The notes beneath the pieces were generated by a model. The model saw only the letters and a list, made by a program, of their open reading frames with translations. It did no database searches and was not told where the DNA came from. A DNA stretch of 64,000 bases. It comes from CAYUZU01 sp964448675. GTDB lineage: Bacteria; Planctomycetota; Phycisphaerae; UBA1845; Fen-1342. The position numbers and the translations under genes are program-made. Of the stretch, positions 33,355 to 42,072 are shown in pieces. The stretch lies in NCBI GenBank assembly GCA_964448675.1, contig CAYUZU010000008.1, positions 124,001 to 188,000 on the forward strand, read 5' to 3'. The first letter of the stretch is position 1; every line of letters begins with the position of its first letter.

Positions 33355-34041
33355 ATGTCGCGCACACCAGTATCCCGATACGCGTGGCTTGCCGGTCTCG
33401 TTACTGCCGGCCTGCTGGTTTCCGGCGGGCTGCTGCGCGCCGGTGATGCCGCGTCCACGCCGACGACCCAGCCGGCCACGACGCAGCCCGCGCCGCTGGA
33501 TCATTCGCGGCTGGCGGCGCGCGAACGGCTGGTCAGCGGCCTGGTCGGCAGCAAGCACGATTTCCGCAAGCTCAACGAATCGGTGCGCGACCTGTGCCTG
33601 CCGTGCCACACGCCACACCTGGTTTCGGCCACGCCGCCGCTGCTCGACCAGCGGCCGACGACGACACAGCCGCTGCGCCCGTACCAGGCGCCGGACGTCG
33701 AGCTCACCGGCTGGTCGCTCTTGTGCCTGGGCTGCCACGACGGCGTGACCGCCAGCGACGTGTACGCTTCGTCGCACGCGGTCGAGGTGACGGGGCAACT
33801 GGCGAATTCCCGCCTGGGCGTGCGCGGCTTGCGCAGCCACCCCGTCGGCGTGAGGTACCCCGCGGCGAGTCACGAGGACTACGAGCCGCGGCCGGCCGTC
33901 GAGGCTGCCGGTCTGCCTCTGCCGGATGGACGGATTCAGTGTGCCACCTGTCATGATGCGCACAACACGCACCGTTACGCCGGCATGTTGCGAGTCTCCA
34001 ACCAGCGCAGTCGCCTGTGCCTGATATGTCACCGTCGTTGA
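33355..34041 (+). CDS. Exported four-haem c-type cytochrome, 228 aa
   Basis: AGGAG lies 7 bases before the ATG. An N-terminal signal and Thr/Gln/Pro linker are followed by four CxxCH sites: CLPCH, CLGCH, CATCH and CLICH, with ligand-type histidines in TPHL, SSHAVEV and DAHNTH. The protein resembles one half of the 12-haem cytochrome on the other strand (doubled CxxCH domain). Its TGA overlaps the ATG of the next gene (TGATG), so the two are translationally coupled. It is the first gene of a three-gene operon. Confidence 0.87.
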   Translation: MSRTPVSRYAWLAGLVTAGLLVSGGLLRAGDAASTPTTQPATTQPAPLDHSRLAARERLVSGLVGSKHDFRKLNESVRDLCLPCHTPHLVSATPPLLDQRPTTTQPLRPYQAPDVELTGWSLLCLGCHDGVTASDVYASSHAVEVTGQLANSRLGVRGLRSHPVGVRYPAASHEDYEPRPAVEAAGLPLPDGRIQCATCHDAHNTHRYAGMLRVSNQRSRLCLICHRR

Positions 34042-36053
34042 TGCAGTGCCGCACCGTTCGCCGGCGGCGCACGATCGCGTGTGCCGCGCTCGGCTGTGCG
34101 CTCGTGGCGGCCGCGTTCGTCGGCTGCCAGGCGGCGCGGCAGCGGGGCGGCATCGTCACGGCTTCGCCTTACTATCCGCCGCGGCCCCAGCCGCCGCGGG
34201 TCATCGCACTGGGTACGTTGCGCGGGGCCGACGCGCCGACGAAGACCGAGGTCGAGCTGGCGATGTTCCTATTCGGGGCGGAGCCGCCGGCACCGCTGGC
34301 GATCGCGAACCCGACGGGGCTGGCGGCCGAGGATGGCACGCTGCTGATCTGTGACAATGCGCTGCACGTGATCCTGCGCTGGGACGAGGCGACGGGCAAG
34401 ATCACGGAGGGCTGCCGCAGCCCCGCGCTCGAGCACCCGTTTGCGATCGACATTGCGCCCAACGGGTACCGCCTGATCTGCGACCACCAGGGCGCGTGGC
34501 GCTGCGATGGCCGCGGTATGCCGCAGCGCATCTTTCGTCTGGATGACGTGCCGTTCAAGCCGGGTGGCGTGTGTGCCGTGGACGAGGAGGTGTGGGTGTC
34601 CAACCTGGCGCTGCACCGCATCGAGGTGTTCGACCTGGCGACCGGCGCGCACCGCGGGCACATCGGCAGCGAGGGCAGCGGCCCCGCGGAGTTCGCCCTG
34701 CCGCGCTCGATGGCGCGCTTGCCCGACGGCAACGTCGGCGTCATCGACATGCTCAACAATCGCGTGCAGATCCTGGACCCGACCGGCGAATGGGTGGCCG
34801 ACATCGGTCGCGCCGGCAACGCCGTCGGCGCTTTCGGCCGCCCCAAGGACATCGCCGTCGGCCCGGACGGGACGGTTTTCGTCACCGACGCGTTCTCGCA
34901 GCGCGTGCACGCTTTTGCGCCCGACGGGCGGCCGCTGCTGGCTTTTGGTGAGCCGGGTTCCGGCATCGGCGAGTTGACCATGCCCAACGGCATCGCCATT
35001 TCGCAGTATGCGCCCCGGACCGAGGCGCGCGTGTCGCCGGACGAGCGGCCGGCCTACTACGTGCTGGTATCGGAACAGATCAATCGTCCTGGCGTGCGGG
35101 TCTATGCCTGGCTGGGCGATTATGAAGCAGATGTGCCGCGGCTGGCGGCCCTGCCGTCGGGCCGCGCGCTCGACTGGCAGCCCAGCTTCCCCGAGTCCAC
35201 CGCGATCAACCCGCACTGGCACCCCGAGCGCTGCGATACCTGCCACACCATGCTGAACGGGCGGGCGCAGCCGGTTCCCCTGGCCCAAACCGACGCGCTG
35301 TGCGTGTCGTGTCACGATGGCGTGCAGGCACCGGCCGACCCGCACCCGATCGGGCGCCCCGCCGACACCGAAGTGGTGACCACGCCCGACGATTGGCCGA
35401 CCGTCGACGGGCAGATTGCGTGTTTGACCTGCCACGACATCATCCGTCACTGCGACCGTGACGCGGCACGGCCGGCGATCAACAGCGTGCTGCTGCGCGG
35501 CTACGATCCCCAGCGCCCACTGGACTACTGCACCACGTGTCATGACCCGGACATCGGCGGGCGCTTCAGCCCGCACCGGCAGCGCGACGCCACCGGCCGC
35601 GTTCGTGAAGACGCCTGCCTGTTCTGCCACACCGAGCGCCCCGAGGTGCCGCCGACCGGCGAGCGGCAGTTCGAACCCGAGCTGCGCGACGAGACGTCCG
35701 ACCTGTGCCTGAACTGTCACGTGCCGCACTGGGACTTGTCGCCCAAGGGGCATGTCGACCGCCCGGTCACGCCGGAGATCCGCCAGTGGATGCTCATGCG
35801 CGAGCTGAGCCTCGAGCATCCCGACGACAGCGTGCAGGAACTGGCGCGCATGGCGGCGCGGCTCGACCGCGAGCCGGCGCGGCTGCCATTGGGCGACGGC
35901 ATGGTGACGTGCTACACCTGTCATAATCCGCACTACACCGGGCTTTTTCCGCCCGACAGCGAGCTCGGGGCGCTGGCGGAGAACCCGGCCGATCGTAAGG
36001 CCGCGTTGCGGACCGACTGGATCGACCTGTGTTCGGAATGTCATCATCACTGA
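34041..36053 (+). CDS. Lipoprotein fusing an NHL propeller to an eight-haem cytochrome domain, 670 aa
   Basis: The ATG at 34041 shares bases with the upstream stop. A lipoprotein signal ends in AAFVGCQAAR. Residues of about 45-375 are NHL-type propeller blades (PRSMARLPDGNVGVIDMLNN, PKDIAVGPDGTVFVTDAFSQ). Residues of about 390-670 contain eight CxxCH sites: CDTCH, CVSCH, CLTCH, CTTCH, CLFCH, CLNCH, CYTCH and CSECH. On the opposite strand the same two functions are separate overlapping genes, so this is a fused version of that pair. It probably sits at the outer membrane and relays electrons. Confidence 0.88.
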   Translation: MQCRTVRRRRTIACAALGCALVAAAFVGCQAARQRGGIVTASPYYPPRPQPPRVIALGTLRGADAPTKTEVELAMFLFGAEPPAPLAIANPTGLAAEDGTLLICDNALHVILRWDEATGKITEGCRSPALEHPFAIDIAPNGYRLICDHQGAWRCDGRGMPQRIFRLDDVPFKPGGVCAVDEEVWVSNLALHRIEVFDLATGAHRGHIGSEGSGPAEFALPRSMARLPDGNVGVIDMLNNRVQILDPTGEWVADIGRAGNAVGAFGRPKDIAVGPDGTVFVTDAFSQRVHAFAPDGRPLLAFGEPGSGIGELTMPNGIAISQYAPRTEARVSPDERPAYYVLVSEQINRPGVRVYAWLGDYEADVPRLAALPSGRALDWQPSFPESTAINPHWHPERCDTCHTMLNGRAQPVPLAQTDALCVSCHDGVQAPADPHPIGRPADTEVVTTPDDWPTVDGQIACLTCHDIIRHCDRDAARPAINSVLLRGYDPQRPLDYCTTCHDPDIGGRFSPHRQRDATGRVREDACLFCHTERPEVPPTGERQFEPELRDETSDLCLNCHVPHWDLSPKGHVDRPVTPEIRQWMLMRELSLEHPDDSVQELARMAARLDREPARLPLGDGMVTCYTCHNPHYTGLFPPDSELGALAENPADRKAALRTDWIDLCSECHHH

Positions 36054-36076
36054 GCCCGGGCAGGAGGAGGCCCGCG

Positions 36077-37405
36077 ATGCGTACAGGATTCTCGACGGTG
36101 GCGTATCGACCGCGGCGCGCAGTCTGGTGCCTGGTTGGACTGATCGGGGGCTGGCTGTTGCTGGCGGGCTGCCCGGTGCCGGGAGGGGGTGATGACGGCG
36201 CGGGCGGCGACGTCCAGACCGGCGTGTTCAACAACACGTCTGATCCGACGAACGACGGCGCGCAGTACATCGGCTCTGATGCATGTAGCGCCTGTCACGG
36301 CGATTTCGCAGCGCTGCATCGCATTCACGGCCACGCCAATGCACTGACGGCCATTCAGGGGCAGCCGCCGCAGTATCCCGAAGAAGGCACGCGCGCCGGC
36401 GTGCCGACGCCGCCCGCCGGCTTGGCCTGGAGCGACATCAGCTATGTGATTTCGGGCTATCTGCACAACGCGTTTTTCGTCGACGATGCCGGGTATGTCA
36501 TGACCAACGGCGTCGACGGGGTCGATACGCAGTACCTGCTGGGTTTTCCGCCCAACGGGACGCAGGCCGGTTTCACGGCGTACCTGCCGAATCAGGCGAC
36601 GCCCAAGCCGTTCGATTACGAGACCTGTTTTCGCTGCCACACGACCGGGCCGCAGCCGCTGGACCCGGCCAACCCGGTCAAGCAGGACAACCGCCCGGGC
36701 ATTCTCGGCACGTGGGCCGAGGCGAACGTGCAGTGCGAGGCGTGTCACGGGCCGGGCTCAAACCACGCGCCGAACCCCGGGCGCCGCGACCTGTTCGTCG
36801 ACCTTACCGCGCAGACCTGCGCGCGGTGCCACGTGAAGGGGAATGACCCGGACGTCATCGTCGCCGAGAACGGCTACGCGAATCCGAACACGCAGTACCC
36901 GCAATTGCGCGCCAGCGGCGGCCACAGCGACTTCAGTTGCACGGTGTGCCACGACCCGCACGCTTCCATCACGTATGACCGCGCCAACGGCCTGCGCAAC
37001 GACTGCACCGTTTGCCACGCGGACCAGAACATGGCCTTTCACGCGGGCAAGGTGTTCTCCTTCGGCGACTACGAGGAGACGCTGGCCTGCGAGAGCTGCC
37101 ACATGCCGCTCCTCGGGTTGAGTGGTAGCACCGCATCGGCCGCCCTCGTCGGCAGCGAGGCGCGCGTCGGCGATGTTCGCGGGCACATCTTCCGGCTTGA
37201 CGCGACCAGTACCGACGTGGCGGCGATGTTCACGGCGGACGGCTCGGCCATCGCACGCGATGAGAACGGCCTGGCGGCGGTGACGGTCCACTTCGCGTGC
37301 CTGCGCTGCCACAACGCATCGCAGGCTGCCTTTGCCCTCACGGCGCAGAACGCTGCCCGCATCGCGGAGAACCTGCACGGCAAGATGGCGGAAACGGGGC
37401 CGTAA
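36077..37405 (+). CDS. Eight-haem c-type cytochrome lipoprotein, 442 aa
   Basis: A strong AGGAGG precedes the ATG at 36077; the frame is open further upstream but without a ribosome site. The lipoprotein signal ends in LLLAGCPVPG. Eight CxxCH motifs follow: CSACH, CFRCH, CEACH, CARCH, CTVCH twice, CESCH and CLRCH. The arrangement SDACSACHGDFAALHRIHGH and CEACHGPGSNH is that of cytochrome c554-like proteins, which act in multi-electron redox reactions or transfer. It lies 23 bases after the NHL fusion gene in the same operon. Whether it is catalytic or only a carrier cannot be decided here. Confidence 0.87.
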   Translation: MRTGFSTVAYRPRRAVWCLVGLIGGWLLLAGCPVPGGGDDGAGGDVQTGVFNNTSDPTNDGAQYIGSDACSACHGDFAALHRIHGHANALTAIQGQPPQYPEEGTRAGVPTPPAGLAWSDISYVISGYLHNAFFVDDAGYVMTNGVDGVDTQYLLGFPPNGTQAGFTAYLPNQATPKPFDYETCFRCHTTGPQPLDPANPVKQDNRPGILGTWAEANVQCEACHGPGSNHAPNPGRRDLFVDLTAQTCARCHVKGNDPDVIVAENGYANPNTQYPQLRASGGHSDFSCTVCHDPHASITYDRANGLRNDCTVCHADQNMAFHAGKVFSFGDYEETLACESCHMPLLGLSGSTASAALVGSEARVGDVRGHIFRLDATSTDVAAMFTADGSAIARDENGLAAVTVHFACLRCHNASQAAFALTAQNAARIAENLHGKMAETGP

Positions 37406-37425
37406 CGACGCGCAGCCGCGTGCTG

Positions 37426-39165
37426 TCAGCGGATGCTCAAGGCCACCATCGTGATGTCGTCGGCCTGTTCAGCGAGCCCGACGAAGCGGCGCACGTCCCA
37501 GACGATGTTGTGCATGACCTGCTCGGGCGTCAGCGCGCCATAGTCGGCCAGTGACTTGTGCAGCCGGGCCCGGCCAAACTGCTCGTCGGCGAAGTTGTGT
37601 GCCTCGATCACGCCATCGGTATACAGCAGCAGCAGGTCACCGGGCTGCAGCGCGATCTCGTGCTCCCGGTACGCCTCGGCCATGTTCACACCCAGCACCA
37701 GGTCGGCACCGTCGGGGATCTGGACCGTGCCATCGCGCAGCAGCAGCAGCGGCTCGTGGCCCGCGTTGGCATAGACCCCTCGGCGGCCGTCGGCGTCGAT
37801 CGCGACCAGCAGCAAGGTCACGAACTCCGCCGGCATGGTCTCGCGGCAGATCTGCCGGTTGAGCAGCTCGAGCAGCGCGCGCGGTCCATGACAGCTCGCG
37901 GCCGCGGCCCGCAGGGCCCCGCGGGTCGACGACATCAGCAGCGACGCCGGAATGCCCTTTCCCGCGACGTCGGCAATCACCGCGACCAGCCGCCCGTCGC
38001 ACAGCTCGAACACGTCGCAGAAATCCCCGCCGACGCGCTGGCTCGGGTTGAACGAGACGGCGGCCAGGACATGCGGATGCGGCGGCGGTGGCAGCCGCAT
38101 CATGCGCGTCTGCAAGTCCCCCGCGAGCTCGAGTTGCCGCTGCGTCTGGGCGTTGCGCAGCCGCTCCTCGACCAGTTGGGCGTGCACAATGGCCGTGCCC
38201 GCCTGGTAGGCCACCGCACGCAGCAGGTCCCGTTGCGCCTTGCGGAAGCGGCGCCGGTGATTCGTGTAGACGCGCAGAATGCCGACCGGGTTGCCGCGAT
38301 AGATCATCCCTGCGGTCAGCATGCTGACGATGCCCTGGCGCCGCGCCTCCTCCGGGTAGCGCACGCGCGGGTCGGTCGTGACGTCCTCAACGTACACGAT
38401 ATTGCCCTTGAGCGCCTCGTCGCTTACCGCGCCCTCGGTGCGCACGATCGCACCCTTGCCGACGTACGCGGCGGACAGGTTGTACACCGCGGCGATCTTC
38501 AGGACGCGCGTTTCCTCGTCGTAGAGACGAATGCTGGCAAACGGGCAGTGCATCACGCGGGCCGTCTCGGCCACGATGCGGTCGAGAATCGTCTGCAGAT
38601 CCTGCTCGCCGGTGAGCAGCTCGGCGATGTCGCCCACGAGCGCGACCTGATCGGCGGCGGTGATGAGCCGCGACTGGCGCTGGCCCCATTCTGCCAGCAT
38701 CCGGGCCCCCCAGCGCGCCGTGACAATCGGCCGCGCCGTGCCGCCGCGATCGAGCACGGGCAGCTGCTCCCACGCCTGGATCAACGCCTCGATGTCGACG
38801 CCCGCGACCTTGGCGGCCTGGTCCCAGTGATCCCCTGACAGCGACTGCTCGCGAAACTCGCCCAGCCCGACGTAGCCCGCCTGGCGATCTTCGACGTATA
38901 CCGGTGCGATGACGCTCCAGATGCCCTTGTGCTCGACGAAGGCCACGTGCGGCGGCGGATCATGGGCCGGCACGGGCACCATGGCCAGGTCGGGCGGCAA
39001 CGTGCCGAGCACCCAGCCCGTCAGGAGGGCGAATTCGTTCGTGGCCGGTCCGGCAACCACCAGCCCGCCGCGGGAATCATAGATGCTGGCGCGCAGGCGG
39101 CTGCTGCGGGACAGCCCGCTGGCGAAGTCTTCGAGCAGCGCTGTATCGATCAGCTCGCGCAGCAT
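37426..39165 (-). CDS. SpoIIE-type PP2C protein phosphatase with PocR-like and GAF domains, 579 aa
   Basis: The protein is cytoplasmic. The start at 39165 (MLRELID) has the best domain fit. Residues 1-150 resemble a PocR-type ligand sensor (SRSSRLRASIYDSRGGLVVAGP, IAPVYVEDRQAGYVGLGEF). A GAF domain spans about 195-345 (LQTILDRIVAETARVM, GILRVYTNHRRRF). The C-terminal PP2C domain has metal-binding motifs GGDFCDVFEL, VIADVAGKGIPASLLMS, YANAGHEP and TDGVIEA. Such proteins dephosphorylate anti-sigma antagonists in partner-switching pathways, but no RsbV/RsbW-like gene lies nearby. It is divergent from sucC, with back-to-back promoters. Confidence 0.87.
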   Translation of the reverse strand: MLRELIDTALLEDFASGLSRSSRLRASIYDSRGGLVVAGPATNEFALLTGWVLGTLPPDLAMVPVPAHDPPPHVAFVEHKGIWSVIAPVYVEDRQAGYVGLGEFREQSLSGDHWDQAAKVAGVDIEALIQAWEQLPVLDRGGTARPIVTARWGARMLAEWGQRQSRLITAADQVALVGDIAELLTGEQDLQTILDRIVAETARVMHCPFASIRLYDEETRVLKIAAVYNLSAAYVGKGAIVRTEGAVSDEALKGNIVYVEDVTTDPRVRYPEEARRQGIVSMLTAGMIYRGNPVGILRVYTNHRRRFRKAQRDLLRAVAYQAGTAIVHAQLVEERLRNAQTQRQLELAGDLQTRMMRLPPPPHPHVLAAVSFNPSQRVGGDFCDVFELCDGRLVAVIADVAGKGIPASLLMSSTRGALRAAAASCHGPRALLELLNRQICRETMPAEFVTLLLVAIDADGRRGVYANAGHEPLLLLRDGTVQIPDGADLVLGVNMAEAYREHEIALQPGDLLLLYTDGVIEAHNFADEQFGRARLHKSLADYGALTPEQVMHNIVWDVRRFVGLAEQADDITMVALSIR

Positions 39166-39234
39166 CCAGGGCTCCGTGTGCCTGGGCCCAATCGGGCGGC
39201 GCCCCCGGCTCAGACGCGACGCCGGAAACCGGGT

Positions 39235-39263
39235 ATTATGCCGCCGCCGCCGGTTCAGGCCAA
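39235..39263 (-). promoter_or_regulatory. Candidate promoter for the SpoIIE-type phosphatase gene
   Basis: On the minus strand, TTGGCC-N17-CATAAT, about 70 bases upstream of the start codon. It lies 19 bases from the -35 of the divergent sucC promoter. Confidence 0.5.
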
Positions 39264-39282
39264 ACGCCGGGAACGCGTCCGA

Positions 39283-39311
39283 TTGGCACGGGGTGGCGCG
39301 GGGGTTACACT
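39283..39311 (+). promoter_or_regulatory. Candidate promoter for sucC
   Basis: TTGGCA-N17-TACACT, with about 50 bases of leader before the ATG. Both hexamers recur at other promoters predicted in this window. Confidence 0.6.
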
Positions 39312-39370
39312 GGCACCGTGATGGGTGCCGGTCCGCGGGGTGGCCGGTGCGTCGCAATGGAGTGGTTCAG

Positions 39371-40531
39371 ATGAAGGTACACGAGTATCAGGCGCGCGAA
39401 CTGATGGCCGAGGCCGGCATGCCCGTGCCCAAGAGCGAGGTGATCGACTCGGCCGAGCAGGCCCGGGCAGCGTATCGGCGGCTTGGGGCCGAGACCGTCG
39501 TGGTCAAGGCCCAGGTGCACGCTGGCGGTCGCGGCAAGGCCGGCTACGTCAAGCTGGTGCGGTCGGCCGAAGAGGCGTCCGAGCATGCGACCCGCATGTT
39601 TGCCGAGCCGATGGTATCGAAGCAGACCGGTCCCGAGGGCGTGCAGGTCAAGAAGATCCTGCTCGCGCCGGCGGTGGATATCGCCAAGGAGTACTACCTG
39701 GGGGTGGTGCTGGATCGCGCGCGGCGTGTGCCGGTGATGATGGCCAGTGCGGAGGGCGGCGTCGAAATCGAGGAGGTCGCGGCCCGCAATCCCGACGCGA
39801 TCAAGAAGGCGTGGTTTCACCCGCATCTCGGCTTGCAGCCGTTCCAGGCGGTGGCGCTCGCCGCGGCGATCGGGCTGGGCGGCCACCAGCGCAAGCACGC
39901 CGTCGACGTCATGCTGAAGCTCGCAAGGCTCTTTCTGAGCAAGGACTGCTCGCTGGCGGAGATCAATCCGCTCATCCAGACACCGACGGGCGATATTCTC
40001 GCGATCGATGCCAAGTTCAACTTCGATGACAACGCGCTGTTCCGGCACGAGGACGTGTCGGCGCTGTTCGATGCGAGCGAGGAAAACCCGGCCGAGCTGC
40101 GGGCCAAGGAATTCGACCTGAGCTACATCGCGCTGGACGGGAACATCGGCTGCCTGGTCAACGGCGCCGGCCTGGCCATGGCCACGATGGACATTATCAA
40201 GCTGCACGGCGGCGCGCCCGCGAATTTCCTCGATGTCGGCGGCAGCGTGACGGCCGAAGGCGCGGTCGAGGCGTTTCGCATCATTCTGTCGGACGACAAG
40301 GTCAAGGCGGTGCTGGTGAACATCTTCGGCGGCATCGCCAAGTGCGATGTCATCGCCGATGCCCTGATCAAGGCCGCGCAGGAGGTGGGCTTCAATGTGC
40401 CCGTCGTAGTGCGGCTGGAGGGCACCAACGTCGAGATCGCGCGCCAGATGCTCCAGGACGCCAAGGTGGACAAGCTGGTCACCGCCAGCGACCTGACCGA
40501 TGCAGCCAAGCAGGTTTGTGCGGCGGTGTAA
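39371..40531 (+). CDS. sucC: Succinyl-CoA synthetase (ADP/GDP-forming) beta subunit, 386 aa
   Basis: The beta subunit carries the nucleotide-grasp fold of the TCA-cycle enzyme that interconverts succinyl-CoA and succinate with nucleotide triphosphate formation. It opens MKVHEYQARELMAEAGMPVP and contains VVVKAQVHAGGRGKAGYVKL in the ATP-grasp region, CSLAEINPLI, and the C-terminal GNIGCLVNGAGLAMATMD and NIFGGIAKCDVIA. The length of 386 is standard. The gene for the alpha subunit, sucD, normally follows immediately, but here hldE follows after 41 bases. sucD must be elsewhere, or is absent. Confidence 0.95.
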   Translation: MKVHEYQARELMAEAGMPVPKSEVIDSAEQARAAYRRLGAETVVVKAQVHAGGRGKAGYVKLVRSAEEASEHATRMFAEPMVSKQTGPEGVQVKKILLAPAVDIAKEYYLGVVLDRARRVPVMMASAEGGVEIEEVAARNPDAIKKAWFHPHLGLQPFQAVALAAAIGLGGHQRKHAVDVMLKLARLFLSKDCSLAEINPLIQTPTGDILAIDAKFNFDDNALFRHEDVSALFDASEENPAELRAKEFDLSYIALDGNIGCLVNGAGLAMATMDIIKLHGGAPANFLDVGGSVTAEGAVEAFRIILSDDKVKAVLVNIFGGIAKCDVIADALIKAAQEVGFNVPVVVRLEGTNVEIARQMLQDAKVDKLVTASDLTDAAKQVCAAV

Positions 40532-40572
40532 CGGCGCCTCCGTCACGGCGACTTCGATGGACCGGGTAGTCA

Positions 40573-42060
40573 ATGCCGACAGAACTCCTCAGCATCGTTG
40601 AGAACTTCGTCCGCCCGCGTGTGCTGCTCGTGGGCGATTTCATGCTCGATCGCTACATCTTCGGCGATGCCGAACGCGTGAGCCCGGAAGCGCCCGTGCC
40701 CGTGCTGCGGGTGCTGGAGCGGCAGGACCGGGTGGGCGGCGCGGGCTCGGTGGCACTCAATGTCGCCGCGCTGGGCGCGCATGTCGCGTGCTTCGGTCTG
40801 CTGGGCGAGGACACGTTCGGCGACCGTGTGACGCAGGCGCTAACCGAGGCCGGCGCCAATGCCGGCGGCCTGCTGCGCGTGTCTGACCGACCGACGATCA
40901 CCAAGACGCGCATGGTGGGCTTGGCCGAGCATCGCCACCGCCAGCAGATTCTCCGCGTCGATGACGAGATGGTCGGCCCGCCCGCGGCGGCGGACGAGCA
41001 GCGGCTGCTCGCGGCGGTGCAGGCGGCGCTGCCCGCGGCCGACGTGATCTGCCTCGAGGATTATGCCAAGGGGGTACTGTCGCCGGGCATCTGCGGCGGG
41101 ATCGTCAGCGCGGCGCGTGCTGCCGGCAAGCCGGTGTTCGTCGACCCGGCCCGCACGCCGGCCTGGGAGAAGTACGCCGGCGCGTCGCTGCTGACGCCGA
41201 ACCGGGCCGAGCTCGAGATCGCCATCGGGCAGCGCGTGGCGGATGAGGCCATCGCGGCGGCCGCGGGCGAGCTGCTGCAGCAGTTGCGGCTCGACGGCTT
41301 GCTGGTGACGCTGGGCCGCGATGGGGCCCTGCTCTTGCGGGCGGACGAGCCGCCGCGACGATTCCCCACGACGCCGCGTGCCGTGTATGACAACACGGGG
41401 GCCGGCGACGCGGTGCTGGCGATGGTGGCCGTGGCGGTTGGGGCCGGTGCGACACTGGCGCAGGCGGCGGTGCTGGCCAACATCGCGGGCGGGCTCGAGG
41501 TGAGCAAGTTCGGGTGCGTGCCGATTACGCGTGCCGAAGTGGTGCACGAATTGCAGCACGGGGCCGACCGGGCGCGCGGCAAGGTGCGCACGCCGGCCGA
41601 GTTGCGCAGCGAACTCGAGGCTCGGCGGCAGCGCGGCGAGACGGTCGTGTTCACCAACGGCTGCTTCGACATTCTACACCCCGGGCATGTGGATCTGCTC
41701 ACCAAGGCGCGCGCGCTGGGCAGTCTGCTGGTCGTCGGGATCAACACCGACGCGTCGGTGCGCGCGCTGGGCAAGGGCGACGATCGGCCGATTCGTAGCC
41801 AGGATGACCGCGTGCGGATGCTCGCCGCGCTGGAGTGCGTCGACTTCGTGACCATGTTCGACGAACCCGACCCGGCGCGCGTGATCGCGCAGGTCGCGCC
41901 CGACATTCTCGTAAAAGGCTCGGATTGGGCCGGTAAAGGCGTCATCGGACGCGAGTTCGTCGAGGCCCGTGGGGGCCGCGTCGAGCTGGTCGACCTGCTC
42001 GCCGGCTACAGCACGACGGCGGAGCTCGAGAAAATCCGAAACGCGGTCAACCACGCATAG
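40573..42060 (+). CDS. hldE: Bifunctional heptose-7-phosphate kinase / heptose-1-phosphate adenylyltransferase, 495 aa
   Basis: Two steps of ADP-heptose synthesis for lipopolysaccharide core are fused in one protein. Residues 1-330 are a PfkB-type kinase (LLVGDFMLDRYIFGD, GGAGSVALNVAALGA, DNTGAGDAV). Residues of about 345-495 are a nucleotidyltransferase with TNGCFDILHPGHVDLL and the HxGH-type loop. This is the RfaE/HldE architecture with normal length. GmhA follows after 12 bases. The phosphatase GmhB and epimerase HldD needed to finish the pathway are not in the window. The presence of heptose synthesis implies an outer membrane with core sugar. Confidence 0.92.
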   Translation: MPTELLSIVENFVRPRVLLVGDFMLDRYIFGDAERVSPEAPVPVLRVLERQDRVGGAGSVALNVAALGAHVACFGLLGEDTFGDRVTQALTEAGANAGGLLRVSDRPTITKTRMVGLAEHRHRQQILRVDDEMVGPPAAADEQRLLAAVQAALPAADVICLEDYAKGVLSPGICGGIVSAARAAGKPVFVDPARTPAWEKYAGASLLTPNRAELEIAIGQRVADEAIAAAAGELLQQLRLDGLLVTLGRDGALLLRADEPPRRFPTTPRAVYDNTGAGDAVLAMVAVAVGAGATLAQAAVLANIAGGLEVSKFGCVPITRAEVVHELQHGADRARGKVRTPAELRSELEARRQRGETVVFTNGCFDILHPGHVDLLTKARALGSLLVVGINTDASVRALGKGDDRPIRSQDDRVRMLAALECVDFVTMFDEPDPARVIAQVAPDILVKGSDWAGKGVIGREFVEARGGRVELVDLLAGYSTTAELEKIRNAVNHA

Positions 42061-42072
42061 ACAGGATTCGCC

